Assembly (NCBI GenBank): GCA_963810035.1
Contig: CAWEMA010000006.1
Location: 434,001-498,000, forward strand
DNA from: Nocardioides_B sp963810035
GTDB lineage: Bacteria > Actinomycetota > Actinomycetes > Propionibacteriales > Nocardioidaceae
Direction of reading: 5' to 3'
DNA length: 64,000 nt
Every line of letters starts with the position of its first letter. The first letter of the stretch is position 1. Below are positions 41,568-49,992 of this stretch, one piece after another. The translations under genes and the position numbers were made by a program. The notes below the pieces were generated by a model. That model saw only the letters and a list, made by a program, of their open reading frames with translations, was not told where the DNA came from and made no database searches.

Positions 41568-42399
41568 CCCGCGGCCACCGGACACCGCGGGCCCCGACGA
41601 CCCGCGGGCGCGGCTGCGGGCGGACTGCTCGCGCTGCTTCGCGCTCTGCTGTGTGGGACCCGGGTTCGCCCGGTCGGCCGACTTCGCCTTCGCCAAGCCG
41701 GCCGGTGAGCCCTGCCGCAACCTCGGCGCCGACTTCGGCTGCTCCGTGCACGACCGGCTCCGCGACCTGGGCATGCCCGGCTGCACGACGTACGACTGCT
41801 TCGGGGCCGGGCAGCAGGTCGCGCAGGTGACCTTCGGCGGGCACGACTGGCGCGAGCGGCCGGAGACCGCACCGCAGATGTTCCGGGTGCTCGCCGTGAT
41901 GCGCGACCTGCACGAGATGCTCTGGTACCTCACCGAGGCCCGCGCGCTCGAGCCCGCCCGGGCGCTGCGCCCCGACCTGGACCGGGCGTACGACGCGACG
42001 CAGATGTTGACCCGCGGCACGGCCGAGGAGCTCACCGGACTCGACGTCGACGCGCACCGGAACGCCGTCGCCGACCTGCTGCGCCGGGTCAGCGCACAGG
42101 TCCGCGCGGAGCCGGGCCCCGACCACCGCGGTGCCGACCTGGCCGGGCGCCGGATGCGGGGTGCCGACCTGCGCGGCGCGGACCTGCGGGGTGCCCTGCT
42201 CGTCGGGGCCGACCTCTCCGGGGCCGACCTCCGCACCGCCGACCTCCTCGGGGCCGACCTGCGCGGCACCGAGGTGAGCGGCGCCGACCTGAGCACCAGC
42301 CTGTTCCTGACCCAGTTCCAGGTGAACGCCGCCCGCGGGGATGCCGCCACCCACCTGCCGACCGTCACGGAGCGTCCGCGGCACTGGGTGGGCGGCTGA
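41560..42399 (+). CDS. Cysteine-cluster protein with C-terminal pentapeptide repeats
   Basis: The 279-aa protein starts at a GTG overlapping the lhr stop. Its N-terminal 100 residues hold nine cysteines (ADCSRCFALCCVGPGF, EPCRNLGADFGCSVHD, GCTTYDCFG), resembling YkgJ-type zinc/iron-binding proteins. A helical middle follows, and residues about 190-250 form pentapeptide repeats (GADLRGADLRGALLVGADLS). Pentapeptide solenoids can mimic DNA and bind gyrase. Its position between a helicase and a DNA glycosylase gene, coupled to both, suggests a DNA-related role; that is inference. Confidence 0.85.
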   Translation: MADPRPPDTAGPDDPRARLRADCSRCFALCCVGPGFARSADFAFAKPAGEPCRNLGADFGCSVHDRLRDLGMPGCTTYDCFGAGQQVAQVTFGGHDWRERPETAPQMFRVLAVMRDLHEMLWYLTEARALEPARALRPDLDRAYDATQMLTRGTAEELTGLDVDAHRNAVADLLRRVSAQVRAEPGPDHRGADLAGRRMRGADLRGADLRGALLVGADLSGADLRTADLLGADLRGTEVSGADLSTSLFLTQFQVNAARGDAATHLPTVTERPRHWVGG

Positions 42400-43187
42400 T
42401 GCCCGAGGGCGACACCGTCTGGCGGGCGGCGCTGCACCTCGACAGGGCGCTGACCGGCGGCGTGCTGATCGAGACGGACTTCCGGGTGCCGGCGCTCGCA
42501 ACGCTCGACCTGTCCGGGCAGACCGTCGAGGCGACGGTGGCGCGGGGCAAGCACCTGCTCACCCGGATCGGCGACGAGCACACGCTGCACACTCATCTGA
42601 AGATGGAGGGCTCCTGGCACCTCTACCGGCCGGGCACCCGCTGGCGCCGGCCGGCGCACGAGGCCCGGGTGGTGCTCCGCACCGAGGAGTGGACCGCGGT
42701 CGGGTTCGCGCTCGGGGTGGTCGAGGTGGTCGCCCGCGACGCCGAGGACACCGTCGTCGGGCACCTCGGCCCGGACCTGCTCGGCCCGGACTGGGACGAG
42801 GACGAGGCGCTGCGACGGCTGCTGGCCGACCCGGCCCGCCCGGTCGCGGACGCCTTGCTCGACCAGCGCAACCTGGCCGGCATCGGCAACCTGTACAAGA
42901 ACGAGCTGTGCTTCCTGGCCGGCGTGCACCCGCGCCTACCCGTCGGCGACGTGCCCGACCTGCCCCGCCTGGTACGACGGGCGCGCTCTGCGCTCGAGGC
43001 CAACAAGGAGCGGGTCGAGCAGACCCTGACCGGGGACACCCGCCGCGGGAGGCAGACCTGGGTCTACCGCCGTGACAAGCAGGCCTGCCGGCGCTGCGGC
43101 ACCCGGATCCTGGTGGATCTGCAGGGTCCGACGGGACAGGAGCGGGCGACGTACTGGTGCCCGTCCTGCCAGCCCGAGCCGCGCTGA
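42399..43187 (+). CDS. nei: Endonuclease VIII-like DNA glycosylase (Nei2)
   Basis: The 262-aa protein removes oxidised bases from DNA. It keeps the catalytic Pro2-Glu3 (MPEGDTVWR), a Lys in RGKHLL, the H2TH region LLDQRNLAGIGNLYKNELCF with its helix-two-turn-helix, and a C-terminal zinc finger (C-x2-C ... C-x2-C, ACRRCGTRI and YWCPSCQ). It overlaps the preceding gene by ATGA. In mycobacteria nei2 also follows lhr, so the pairing is conserved. Confidence 0.93.
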   Translation: MPEGDTVWRAALHLDRALTGGVLIETDFRVPALATLDLSGQTVEATVARGKHLLTRIGDEHTLHTHLKMEGSWHLYRPGTRWRRPAHEARVVLRTEEWTAVGFALGVVEVVARDAEDTVVGHLGPDLLGPDWDEDEALRRLLADPARPVADALLDQRNLAGIGNLYKNELCFLAGVHPRLPVGDVPDLPRLVRRARSALEANKERVEQTLTGDTRRGRQTWVYRRDKQACRRCGTRILVDLQGPTGQERATYWCPSCQPEPR

Positions 43188-43251
43188 CCGGGCCGCTCGA
43201 CCTCCGGGGCCGTGCCTCGGGGACCCGCGGGCGGACCGACATACTGACCCG

Positions 43252-43578
43252 ATGAGCGCACCCCGGACCGCGGCGTACTTCGACCAGTGGTACGCCGACA
43301 TGGAGAACACGCCCGCCAAGGACGAGATCGAGCAGCGTCGTCTGGGCCTGCCCCCGCACCTGCAGTCGACGAGCCTGCTCACGTGGGACGGGATCGCCGA
43401 GGTCACCGACGCCCTCCGGCTCGCACCGGGCGAGGTGCTGCTCGACCTCGCCTGCGGGCGCGGCGGCTACGGACTGGAGGTCGCACGGCGGACCGCGTTG
43501 CACAACGAGGCGTTGCGCTCGATCGAGCACTACGACCGGCGCCGGCGGGTGTTCGGGACCGCGACCGCGCCGGCCTGA
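43252..43578 (+). pseudogene. SAM-dependent methyltransferase with internal deletion
   Basis: The 108-aa frame begins like a class I methyltransferase (AYFDQWYADMENTPAKDEIE), reaches motif I (VLLDLACGRGGYGLEVARRT) and then jumps directly to what looks like the usual C-terminal end (NEALRSIEHYDRRRRVFGTA). About 150 residues carrying motifs II-VI are missing, although the frame stays open. This looks like an in-frame internal deletion. SAM could perhaps still bind, but methyl transfer is unlikely. CATACT ends 6 nt before the ATG, so the promoter appears intact. Confidence 0.7.
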
Positions 43579-43728
43579 CCAGCTGCGCGCGCGTCCGGGT
43601 CCGGCGCGCGGGTCCGCGCGAAAGTGGCCGATCACCGCACGGTGAGCCGGCGTGTCGGTGCAGGCAGCGACCACTTCGGCCGAGACCTGCAGCCATCGGC
43701 CACGAACAGGCGAGCAAGCAGGCGGACC
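43579..43728. repeat. Possible intergenic palindromic repeat
   Basis: The 150-bp gap has nested inverted repeats: aagtggccgat ... gaccactt, and tcacc-gcac-ggtga, plus a second copy of the tggccgat word in reverse (atcggcca). It does not code. The look is that of a dispersed intergenic repeat, but no second copy is seen in this window. Confidence 0.3.
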
Positions 43729-44505
43729 TCAGTCGGGCAGGTCGGTGGCGAGGTGGGCCCTCAGGTGCTCCCAGCAGGCCGCCTCCAGCTCGAACGGGTA
43801 GCCCTCCCCCAGCAGGTCGCGGGCCACCGGCAGGAACATCGCCGCGCACGCCAGGTGCAGGCGGACGACGGCCCCCCGCTCGGCGTACACCGGCGGGAGC
43901 GCCTCGAGCGCCGCGACCTCACCGGGCTGGAGCACCCGGCTCAGGTGCAGGGCGCCGCTGAGCCGGTCGCCCTCGGCGCGGTAGCGCAGCAGCGTGGTCA
44001 CCAGCTGCCGCAGCAGGCCGGCGCCGGACACCGCGGTGACGAGCTCGTTGCGCCCGAGTACGACGGGCAGCAGACCGAGCACCCGCAGGAACTCCTCGGT
44101 CATCTCGCGGACCACGTCGGGGTCGGCGCCCCGGTGGGACGGGGAGGAGGGGGTGAGCCCGTCGTGGTTGAACACCTCGGTGACCTGCGAGCGGTCCAGG
44201 TTGGACACCTCCGCCGGGGTGCCGACCACCACGTCCCAGCGCAGCCAGCCGTCGAGGATGTGGTTGAACACCGGGGCCGGACCGAGCCGCCGGGCGAGCA
44301 GCGGCCGGTAGGTCTCAGCGAACGCCGGCCAGCCGTCGAGGTAGCCGGGCAGGTCGTCCTCGGAGACCACCACGAGCATGTCGACGTCGCTGAACGTGTC
44401 GTCGGTGCCGGTGCCGAGACTGCCGGTGAGCCAGAGTCCCCGGACGCGGTCGTCGCCGAGGAGGTCGTCGCGGACACGGTCGACCAGCTGGTGCTGTGGG
44501 GTCAC
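43729..44505 (-). CDS. Nucleotidyltransferase-domain protein
   Basis: The 258-aa protein has a minimal nucleotidyltransferase motif GSLGTGTDDTFSDVDMLVVV near residue 28 (G-S-x8-D-x-D), as in aminoglycoside adenylyltransferases and related enzymes. The helical C-terminal half resembles that of such antibiotic-modifying enzymes, but the substrate is unknown. The GTG at 44505 is 6 nt after TACCGT (minus strand, 44512-44517). It lies next to clgR on the same strand. Confidence 0.75.
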   Translation of the reverse strand: MTPQHQLVDRVRDDLLGDDRVRGLWLTGSLGTGTDDTFSDVDMLVVVSEDDLPGYLDGWPAFAETYRPLLARRLGPAPVFNHILDGWLRWDVVVGTPAEVSNLDRSQVTEVFNHDGLTPSSPSHRGADPDVVREMTEEFLRVLGLLPVVLGRNELVTAVSGAGLLRQLVTTLLRYRAEGDRLSGALHLSRVLQPGEVAALEALPPVYAERGAVVRLHLACAAMFLPVARDLLGEGYPFELEAACWEHLRAHLATDLPD

Positions 44506-44532
44506 CGGGCCACGGTAGAGGGTGCAGCCGGG

Positions 44533-44877
44533 TCAGGCTGCGGAGGCCACCACGTCGCCGGGACGCGCGCCGGACTCCGTACGGGAGGGGCGCAGGCTGG
44601 TGGTGTCGACGGTGACGTCCTCGAGCTGCATCGCCAGCGCGGCCTCCTCGAGAGCCACCGCGTCGCTGACCTCGGAGAGGATCTCCGAGAGCGGGACGTC
44701 GAGGGCCGAGCAGATCGAGGCCAGCAGCTCCGAGGATGCTTCCTTCTGGCCCCGCTCGATCTCGGAGATGTAGCCGAGGCTGACCCGCGCGTCGGCGGAC
44801 ACCTGGCGAAGCGTGCGGCCCTGACGCATCCGCTGGGCACGCAGGACCTCACCGAGCAGACGGCGGAAGATGACCAC
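44533..44877 (-). CDS. clgR: ClgR, Clp protease gene regulator
   Basis: The 114-aa protein has an XRE-type helix-turn-helix (GRTLRQVSADARVSLGYISE, ERGQKEASSELLASICSALD) nearly identical in plan to mycobacterial and Streptomyces ClgR, an activator of clp protease genes under envelope or proteotoxic stress. The C-terminus ends VVASAA; in Streptomyces and Mycobacterium a C-terminal Ala-Ala type tail targets ClgR to ClpP, so conditional degradation is likely. The GTG at 44877 has AAGGAG with a 5-nt spacer; the longer frame has no support. The neighbouring cinA fits the usual order. Confidence 0.92.
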   Translation of the reverse strand: MVIFRRLLGEVLRAQRMRQGRTLRQVSADARVSLGYISEIERGQKEASSELLASICSALDVPLSEILSEVSDAVALEEAALAMQLEDVTVDTTSLRPSRTESGARPGDVVASAA

Positions 44878-44987
44878 GGCTGCTCCTTCCTGAGGCTCGC
44901 TGGCGGTCCTGGGTGACAACGCTACCTGTTCTTGAAAACTTCCCCGCGTCGACATCGTCAAACGTGGGTCCCACTGTGAGCAGAAAC

Positions 44988-45473
44988 CTACCCCCGCTCC
45001 CCCGTCACCGCGTCAAGAAGAGCGGACAAGGCGGCGTGACAGGTCTGGACACGGATGCCGCGACGATCGCCCTCCAGGTGCAGGAGCATGCTGTGCGCGC
45101 CGTCCGGACCGGCCACCCCGACGTAGACGGTTCCGGCCGGTTTGCCCTCCTGCAGGGTCGGGCCGGCCACGCCCGTCGTACTCACCGCCCAGTCGGACCC
45201 GATCAGCGACCGGGCGCCGACGGCCATCTGCACCGCGCACTCGGCCGACACCACGCCGTACGTCGTGACCGTCTCCTCGCTCACCCCGAGCAGCCGCTGC
45301 TTCACGTCCGTGGCGTAGGACACCACACCGCCGCGGTAGGTCGTGCTCGCGCCCGCCGTCGAGGACAGCAGGTCGCCGAGCGCTCCCCCGGTCAGCGACT
45401 CGGCGCTCGCGACCGTCAGCCCGCGCGCCTGCAGCGCCTCGTGCAGCCGCGCCGCCAAAGAGATGTCCTCCAT
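44988..45473 (-). CDS. cinA: CinA C-terminal domain protein (nicotinamide-nucleotide amidase)
   Basis: The 161-aa protein is the PncC/CinA-C domain alone: VASAESLTGGALGDLLSSTA, FRGGVV-type loop TTYRGGVVSYATDVK, and VSTTGVAGP. It deamidates NMN in pyridine nucleotide salvage. Two ATGs exist (45482, 45473). The second is preferred since TAGCAT (minus strand, 45481-45486) ends 7 nt upstream and would include the first ATG within the -10. It is divergent from the GH15 gene across 33 bp. Confidence 0.9.
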   Translation of the reverse strand: MEDISLAARLHEALQARGLTVASAESLTGGALGDLLSSTAGASTTYRGGVVSYATDVKQRLLGVSEETVTTYGVVSAECAVQMAVGARSLIGSDWAVSTTGVAGPTLQEGKPAGTVYVGVAGPDGAHSMLLHLEGDRRGIRVQTCHAALSALLDAVTGERG

Positions 45474-45506
45474 GTCGCGCATGCTAGTCGCGGCTAGGTT
45501 TGCGGC
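45474..45506. promoter_or_regulatory. Compact divergent leaderless promoters of cinA and the GH15 gene
   Basis: The 33-bp gap holds TAGCAT (minus strand, 45481-45486), 7 nt before the cinA ATG, and TAGGTT (+ strand, 45495-45500), 6 nt before the GH15 ATG. The two -10 elements are 8 bp apart. Confidence 0.6.
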
Positions 45507-47324
45507 ATGGCACTCCCGATCGAGGACTACGCCGTGCTCGGCGACACGGGCACGGCTGCGCTGGTCGGCAAGGACGGCTCGGTCGACTGGTTGTGTCTGC
45601 CGCGCTTCGACTCCCATGCCTGCTTCGCCGCGCTGCTCGGCGGTCCGGAGCACGGGCGCTGGCTGATCGGGCCGAAGGACGCGTCGGCGGCGTGCAGCCG
45701 CCGGTACGTCGGAGACAGCGCCGTGCTCGAGTCCACGTGGACCACGGACACCGGCTGCGTGACGATCCTGGACGTGATGCCGATCGGGGACAACCGGGCC
45801 GACATCGTGCGCCGCGTCATCGGCGTCGAGGGCAGCGTGACGATCCGCCACGAGTGGGTGGTCCGGCTCGGCTACGGGAAGATCCGGCCCTGGGTGCGCC
45901 GCCAGGACATGCACGGCATGGAGGTCATCACCGCCGTCGCGGGCCCCGACCGGCTGATCCTGCGCGGGCCGCGGCTGCCGCACGCGGTGGACGGCCGGCA
46001 CGCCGACGAGTTCGAGGTGCGCGCCGGTGAGGAGCTCACGTTCTCCACCACGTGGGTGCCCTCGCACCACCCGCTGCCCGAGCCGCTGGAGTTCGAGTCG
46101 CGCATCGAGGCGACGATCAAGATCTCCGAGCGCTGGGCCGACCGGTGCAGCTACGACGGCCCCTACCGCGAGGCCGTCATCCGCTCCCTGCTCACCCTGC
46201 GCCTGCTCACCCACGGCGGCACCGGCGGGATCGTCGCGGCCCCGACGACGTCGCTGCCCGAGGAGCTCGGCGGCGAGCGCAACTGGGACTACCGGTTCTG
46301 CTGGCTGCGCGACGCGTCGCTGACCCTCGAGGCGCTGCTGGAGTCCGGGTACGCCGTCGAGGCCCGGCTCTGGCGCGACTGGCTGCTGCGTGCGGCGGCC
46401 GGCGACCCGCAGGACCTGCAGATCATGTACGCCGTCGACGGCGGCCGGGACCTCGAGGAGCGCACGCTGGACCACCTCCCGGGGTACGCCGGCTCGACCC
46501 CGGTGCGGATCGGCAACGGCGCCGTCGGCCAACGCCAGACCGACGTGCTCGGTGAGGTGATGATCGCCCTGGAGATGGCCCGCGACATCGGTCTCGACGA
46601 CGACGAGGACTCCTGGTCGCTGCAACGGACCCTGGTCGAGGAGCTGGCCCGGCACTGGGACCAGCCCGACAACGGCCTGTGGGAGATCCGCGGCCCGCTG
46701 CGGAGGTTCACCCACTCGCGGGTGATGGTGTGGGTCGCGTTCGACCGGGCGGTCGCGGCGGTCGAGGAGCACGGTCTGGACGGACCGGCCGACGAGTGGC
46801 GGGCGCTGCGGGACAAGGTCCGCGAGGAGGTGCTCCAGCACGGCTTCGACGCCGAGCGGAACACCTTCACCCAGCACTACGAGACCCGGGAGGTCGACGC
46901 CTCGTTGCTGGTGCTGTCCGACGTCGGCTTCATCGAAGGCGACGACCCGCGGATGCTCGGCACGATCAAGGCGGTCGAGGAGGACCTGATGCGCGACGGG
47001 CTGCTGCTGCGCTACCGGACCGGGTCGGGCGTGGACGGGCTGTCCGGGGACGAGCACCCGTTCCTGGCGTGCTCGTTCTGGCTGGTCGAGGCCTACGCGC
47101 TGGCCGGCCGGCTCGACGACGCGCACGCGCTGATGCAGCGGCTGCTCGAGCTGCCCAACGACGTCGGCCTGCTCTCGGAGGAGTACGACCCGCAGCACCG
47201 GCGGTTCATCGGCAACTTCCCGCAGGCCTTCTCGCACCTGACCCTGGTGGGCGCGGCCAACCAGCTCGAGCGGGCCGCCGGACGGCTGCAGGCCTCGCGC
47301 CGCTCCACCCGACCCGCCACCTGA
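45507..47324 (+). CDS. Glycoside hydrolase family 15 protein (trehalase/glucoamylase-like)
   Basis: The 605-aa protein starts IEDYAVLGDTGTAALVGKDG, the N-terminal beta domain of bacterial GH15, followed by the (alpha/alpha)6 barrel with ERNWDYRFCWLRDASLTLEA and DEHPFLACSFWLVEAYALAG, the regions that hold the catalytic glutamates. Mycobacterial relatives hydrolyse trehalose. No signal peptide is present, so it is cytosolic. The mRNA is predicted to be leaderless. Its presence between cinA and pgsA is not typical of the conserved neighbourhood. Confidence 0.9.
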   Translation: MALPIEDYAVLGDTGTAALVGKDGSVDWLCLPRFDSHACFAALLGGPEHGRWLIGPKDASAACSRRYVGDSAVLESTWTTDTGCVTILDVMPIGDNRADIVRRVIGVEGSVTIRHEWVVRLGYGKIRPWVRRQDMHGMEVITAVAGPDRLILRGPRLPHAVDGRHADEFEVRAGEELTFSTTWVPSHHPLPEPLEFESRIEATIKISERWADRCSYDGPYREAVIRSLLTLRLLTHGGTGGIVAAPTTSLPEELGGERNWDYRFCWLRDASLTLEALLESGYAVEARLWRDWLLRAAAGDPQDLQIMYAVDGGRDLEERTLDHLPGYAGSTPVRIGNGAVGQRQTDVLGEVMIALEMARDIGLDDDEDSWSLQRTLVEELARHWDQPDNGLWEIRGPLRRFTHSRVMVWVAFDRAVAAVEEHGLDGPADEWRALRDKVREEVLQHGFDAERNTFTQHYETREVDASLLVLSDVGFIEGDDPRMLGTIKAVEEDLMRDGLLLRYRTGSGVDGLSGDEHPFLACSFWLVEAYALAGRLDDAHALMQRLLELPNDVGLLSEEYDPQHRRFIGNFPQAFSHLTLVGAANQLERAAGRLQASRRSTRPAT

Positions 47325-47365
47325 CCGGCGGCGGCCGACCCAGGGTTGACCGCCGCCAGGACGCG

Positions 47366-47404
47366 GCACGGCCCGCCAGTCCCTCGCGGAGTGGCGGGCC
47401 GTGC
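47366..47404. terminator. Bidirectional terminator between GH15 and HU genes
   Basis: A perfect 13-bp stem (gcacggcccgcca / tggcgggccgtgc) with a 13-nt loop lies between the convergent genes. Confidence 0.75.
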
Positions 47405-47424
47405 TCAGCGGAGGCAGTGCCGGG

Positions 47425-47739
47425 TCAGCCGCGGTTCTTGCGGAACGCCGCCTGGTCCCTCTTCGACGAGGCCACGTAGGACTTCAACGTCGCACCGGGC
47501 TTGAAGGCCGGGACGCTGGTCTTCTTGACCTTGACCGTCTCCCCGGTCTGGGGGTTGCGGGCCAGACGGGCAGCGCGCTCCCGCTTCTCGAACGAGCCGA
47601 ACCCGGTCAGCGTCACCTTCTCCCCGGCGGCGACCGCGTCGCTGATGCTGTTCAGTACCGTGCTCAGCGCCTGCTCGGCCTCACGCTTCGACCAGCCGGT
47701 CTGGTCGACGATCTTGTCGACTAACTCCGTCTTGTTCAC
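47425..47739 (-). CDS. HU family nucleoid protein
   Basis: The 104-aa protein is a type II DNA-binding protein: NKTELVDKIVDQTGWSKREA, GEKVTLTGFGSFEKRERAAR and NPQTGETVKVKKTSVPAFKP, with the DNA-intercalating arm containing RNPQTG. The tail is short (SSKRDQAAFRKNRG), unlike the long Lys/Ala-rich tail of mycobacterial HupB. It compacts and bends DNA. The GTG at 47739 has GGAAGGG with a 5-nt spacer. It is a single gene inserted between pgsA and GH15. Confidence 0.92.
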   Translation of the reverse strand: MNKTELVDKIVDQTGWSKREAEQALSTVLNSISDAVAAGEKVTLTGFGSFEKRERAARLARNPQTGETVKVKKTSVPAFKPGATLKSYVASSKRDQAAFRKNRG

Positions 47740-47844
47740 AAGAACCCTTCCATCGATGTGTGAGTGGTGATGCTCGGCACATCCTAGGGTTCGCGGACGC
47801 TGCGACCGCTGCACGCGCCGACGTTGCGGCCGCGGCGTGTCGGG

Positions 47845-48462
47845 TCAGGGGGTGCGGACGCCGGCCCGGCCGTCGCGGCGTACGGCCAGCGCCTTGACGA
47901 CGTAGTCGACGCCGGTGACCACGGTCACGGCGACCGCCGCGACCATCAGCAGCACCGCGAACCCCCACAACAGGCTGCCGACCACACCCCAGTCGTCCTC
48001 GAGGAGCTTGATCGGCAGGATGAACAGCCCGAGGGCGAAGGTCTGCAGGACGGTCTTGAGCTTGCCGCCGCGACCCGCCGCCATCACCCCGTGCCGGATC
48101 ACCCAGAGCCGCAGCAGGGTGATGCCCCACTCGCGCACCAGCACCACGATGGTGACCCACCACCACAGGTCGCCGATGATCGAGAGCCCGACGAACGCCA
48201 TGCCGGTCAACGCCTTGTCGGCGATCGGGTCGGCGATCTTGCCGAAGTTCGTGACCAGGTTGCGGCTGCGGGCGATGTCCCCGTCGACCTTGTCGGTGAT
48301 CATCGCGGCCGCGAACAGCGCCCAGGCGATGCACCGCCACAGGATCGACTGGCCGTCGTCGACCAGCAGTGCCCACCCGAAGAACGGCACCATCACGATC
48401 CGCAGCGTGGTCAGCGCGTTGGGCAGGTTCCAGTTGCTCGGCTTGTGCTCCTGCTCGGTCAC
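47845..48462 (-). CDS. pgsA: Phosphatidylglycerophosphate synthase
   Basis: The 205-aa membrane enzyme joins CDP-diacylglycerol with glycerol-3-phosphate, the first step to phosphatidylglycerol and cardiolipin. The CDP-alcohol phosphotransferase motif D-x2-DG-x2-AR-x8-G-x3-D-x3-D is present (TDKVDGDIARSRN, FGKIADPIADK). About five membrane helices follow. The GTG start overlaps the rimO stop (GTGA), so the two are translationally coupled. Confidence 0.94.
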   Translation of the reverse strand: MTEQEHKPSNWNLPNALTTLRIVMVPFFGWALLVDDGQSILWRCIAWALFAAAMITDKVDGDIARSRNLVTNFGKIADPIADKALTGMAFVGLSIIGDLWWWVTIVVLVREWGITLLRLWVIRHGVMAAGRGGKLKTVLQTFALGLFILPIKLLEDDWGVVGSLLWGFAVLLMVAAVAVTVVTGVDYVVKALAVRRDGRAGVRTP

Positions 48463-49913
48463 GACGCCACCTCCGCCATCAGGTCGGCGCCGTCCGAGCC
48501 GGTGACCACCGCCGCGACGATGTCGCCGACGCGCGCGCCGGAGGGCAGCCCGCTGACCGTCGTACAGCCGTCGACCTCCGGACCCTGGTGCGCGGCCCGG
48601 CCCTCGGCCCCGTCACCGGAGAGCGACTCGAGGAGTACGTCGACCCGCTCGCCGATCCGGTCCTCGGCACGCTGCGAGGTGAGCTCCTCCACCAGACGGG
48701 TCACGTGCTCGGTGCGGTCGCGGATCTCGTCCTCGTCGAGCTTGGCGTCGTACGACGCGGCCTCGGTGCCGTCCTCGTCGGAGTAGCCGAACACGCCCAC
48801 CACGTCCATGCGGGCCTCGACCAGGAAGTCGCACAGCGTGGCGAGGTCGTCCTCGGTCTCGCCGGGGAAGCCGACGATCACGTTGGAGCGGATGCCGGCC
48901 AGCGGCGCCTGGGACCGGATCTGCTCGATGAGACCGAGGAAGCTCTCCGGGTCGCCGAACCGGCGCATCCGGCGCAGCACCGCGTTCGACGCGTGCTGGA
49001 AGGACAGGTCGTAGTACGGCGTGACCCCCGGGGTGGTGGCGATCGCGGTGACCAGGCCGGGCCGGGTCTCGGCGGGCTGCAGGTAGGACACCCGCACCCG
49101 CTCGACACCGTCGACGCCCGCGAGCTCGGGCAGCAGCGTCTCGAGGAGCCGCAGGTCGCCGAGGTCCTTGCCGTAGGACGTGGAGTTCTCGCTGACCAGG
49201 AACAGCTCCTTGACGCCCTGCTCGCCGAGCCAGCGGGCCTCACCGAGCACGTCGCTGGGTCGCCGGGACACGAACGAGCCGCGGAACGACGGGATCGCGC
49301 AGAACGAGCAGCGGCGGTCGCACCCGCTGGCGAGCTTGAGCGGCGCCATCGGTCCGCCGTCGAGCCGGCGCCGTACGGCCCGGGGCCCCGACGACGGGGC
49401 GGCGTCGACCGGGAGGTCGGGGGCAGCGATGGTGTGGCCGGGGACCACGACCGTGCTCGCGTCGCGCGCCGCCGGCGAGATCGGCAGCAGCCGGCGCCGG
49501 TCCTGCGGGGTGTGCGGGTGGTGCTGCTCCCCGGCCAGGATCGAGCGGAGCTTCGCGGCGATGTCCGGGTAGTCGTCGAACCCGAGCACGGCGTCCGCCT
49601 CGGGCAGCGACTCGGCGAGGTCCTTGCCGTAGCGCTCGGCCATGCAGCCGACCGCGACGACTGCCTTCGCGGAGCCCTCGGTCTTCAGGTCCGAGGCGTC
49701 CAGCAGCGTGTCGACGGAGTCCTTCTTGGCGGCCTCGACGAAGCCGCAGGTGTTCACCATGACGGTGTCCGCGTCCTCGGGGTCCGCGACCAGGCGGAAT
49801 CCGCCGGCCTCGAGCCGGCCGGCCAGCTCCTCGGAGTCGACCTCGTTGCGGGCACAGCCCAGGGTCACCAGCGCGACGGTGGTGAGGGGCTCGGTGTCAG
49901 GGGTAGCAGTCAT
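48459..49913 (-). CDS. rimO: Ribosomal protein S12 methylthiotransferase
   Basis: The 484-aa radical-SAM enzyme adds a methylthio group to an aspartate of ribosomal protein S12. The N-terminal UPF0004 domain has its three cluster cysteines (LGCARNEVDS, VNTCGFVE, VGCMAERYG), and the radical SAM motif SGCDRRCSFCAIPSFRG lies near residue 200. A TRAM domain ends the protein. A loop of about 60 residues between the two domains (around HHPHTPQDRRRLLP) is longer than in E. coli. It is coupled to pgsA. Confidence 0.95.
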   Translation of the reverse strand: MTATPDTEPLTTVALVTLGCARNEVDSEELAGRLEAGGFRLVADPEDADTVMVNTCGFVEAAKKDSVDTLLDASDLKTEGSAKAVVAVGCMAERYGKDLAESLPEADAVLGFDDYPDIAAKLRSILAGEQHHPHTPQDRRRLLPISPAARDASTVVVPGHTIAAPDLPVDAAPSSGPRAVRRRLDGGPMAPLKLASGCDRRCSFCAIPSFRGSFVSRRPSDVLGEARWLGEQGVKELFLVSENSTSYGKDLGDLRLLETLLPELAGVDGVERVRVSYLQPAETRPGLVTAIATTPGVTPYYDLSFQHASNAVLRRMRRFGDPESFLGLIEQIRSQAPLAGIRSNVIVGFPGETEDDLATLCDFLVEARMDVVGVFGYSDEDGTEAASYDAKLDEDEIRDRTEHVTRLVEELTSQRAEDRIGERVDVLLESLSGDGAEGRAAHQGPEVDGCTTVSGLPSGARVGDIVAAVVTGSDGADLMAEVAS

Positions 49914-49992
49914 AACCGAGATCGAGTATGACGGTCGGCGGGTGCCAGGGCGAACCCACGCCCGACGGGGAGCCTGTGAGACTCGTCGCGGG

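Noticed and set aside
38169..42929. A 1586-codon open frame on the minus strand opposite lhr
   Set aside because: It mirrors the third-codon GC bias of lhr and its operon; it has no start site or recognisable domain and spans three real genes on the other strand.
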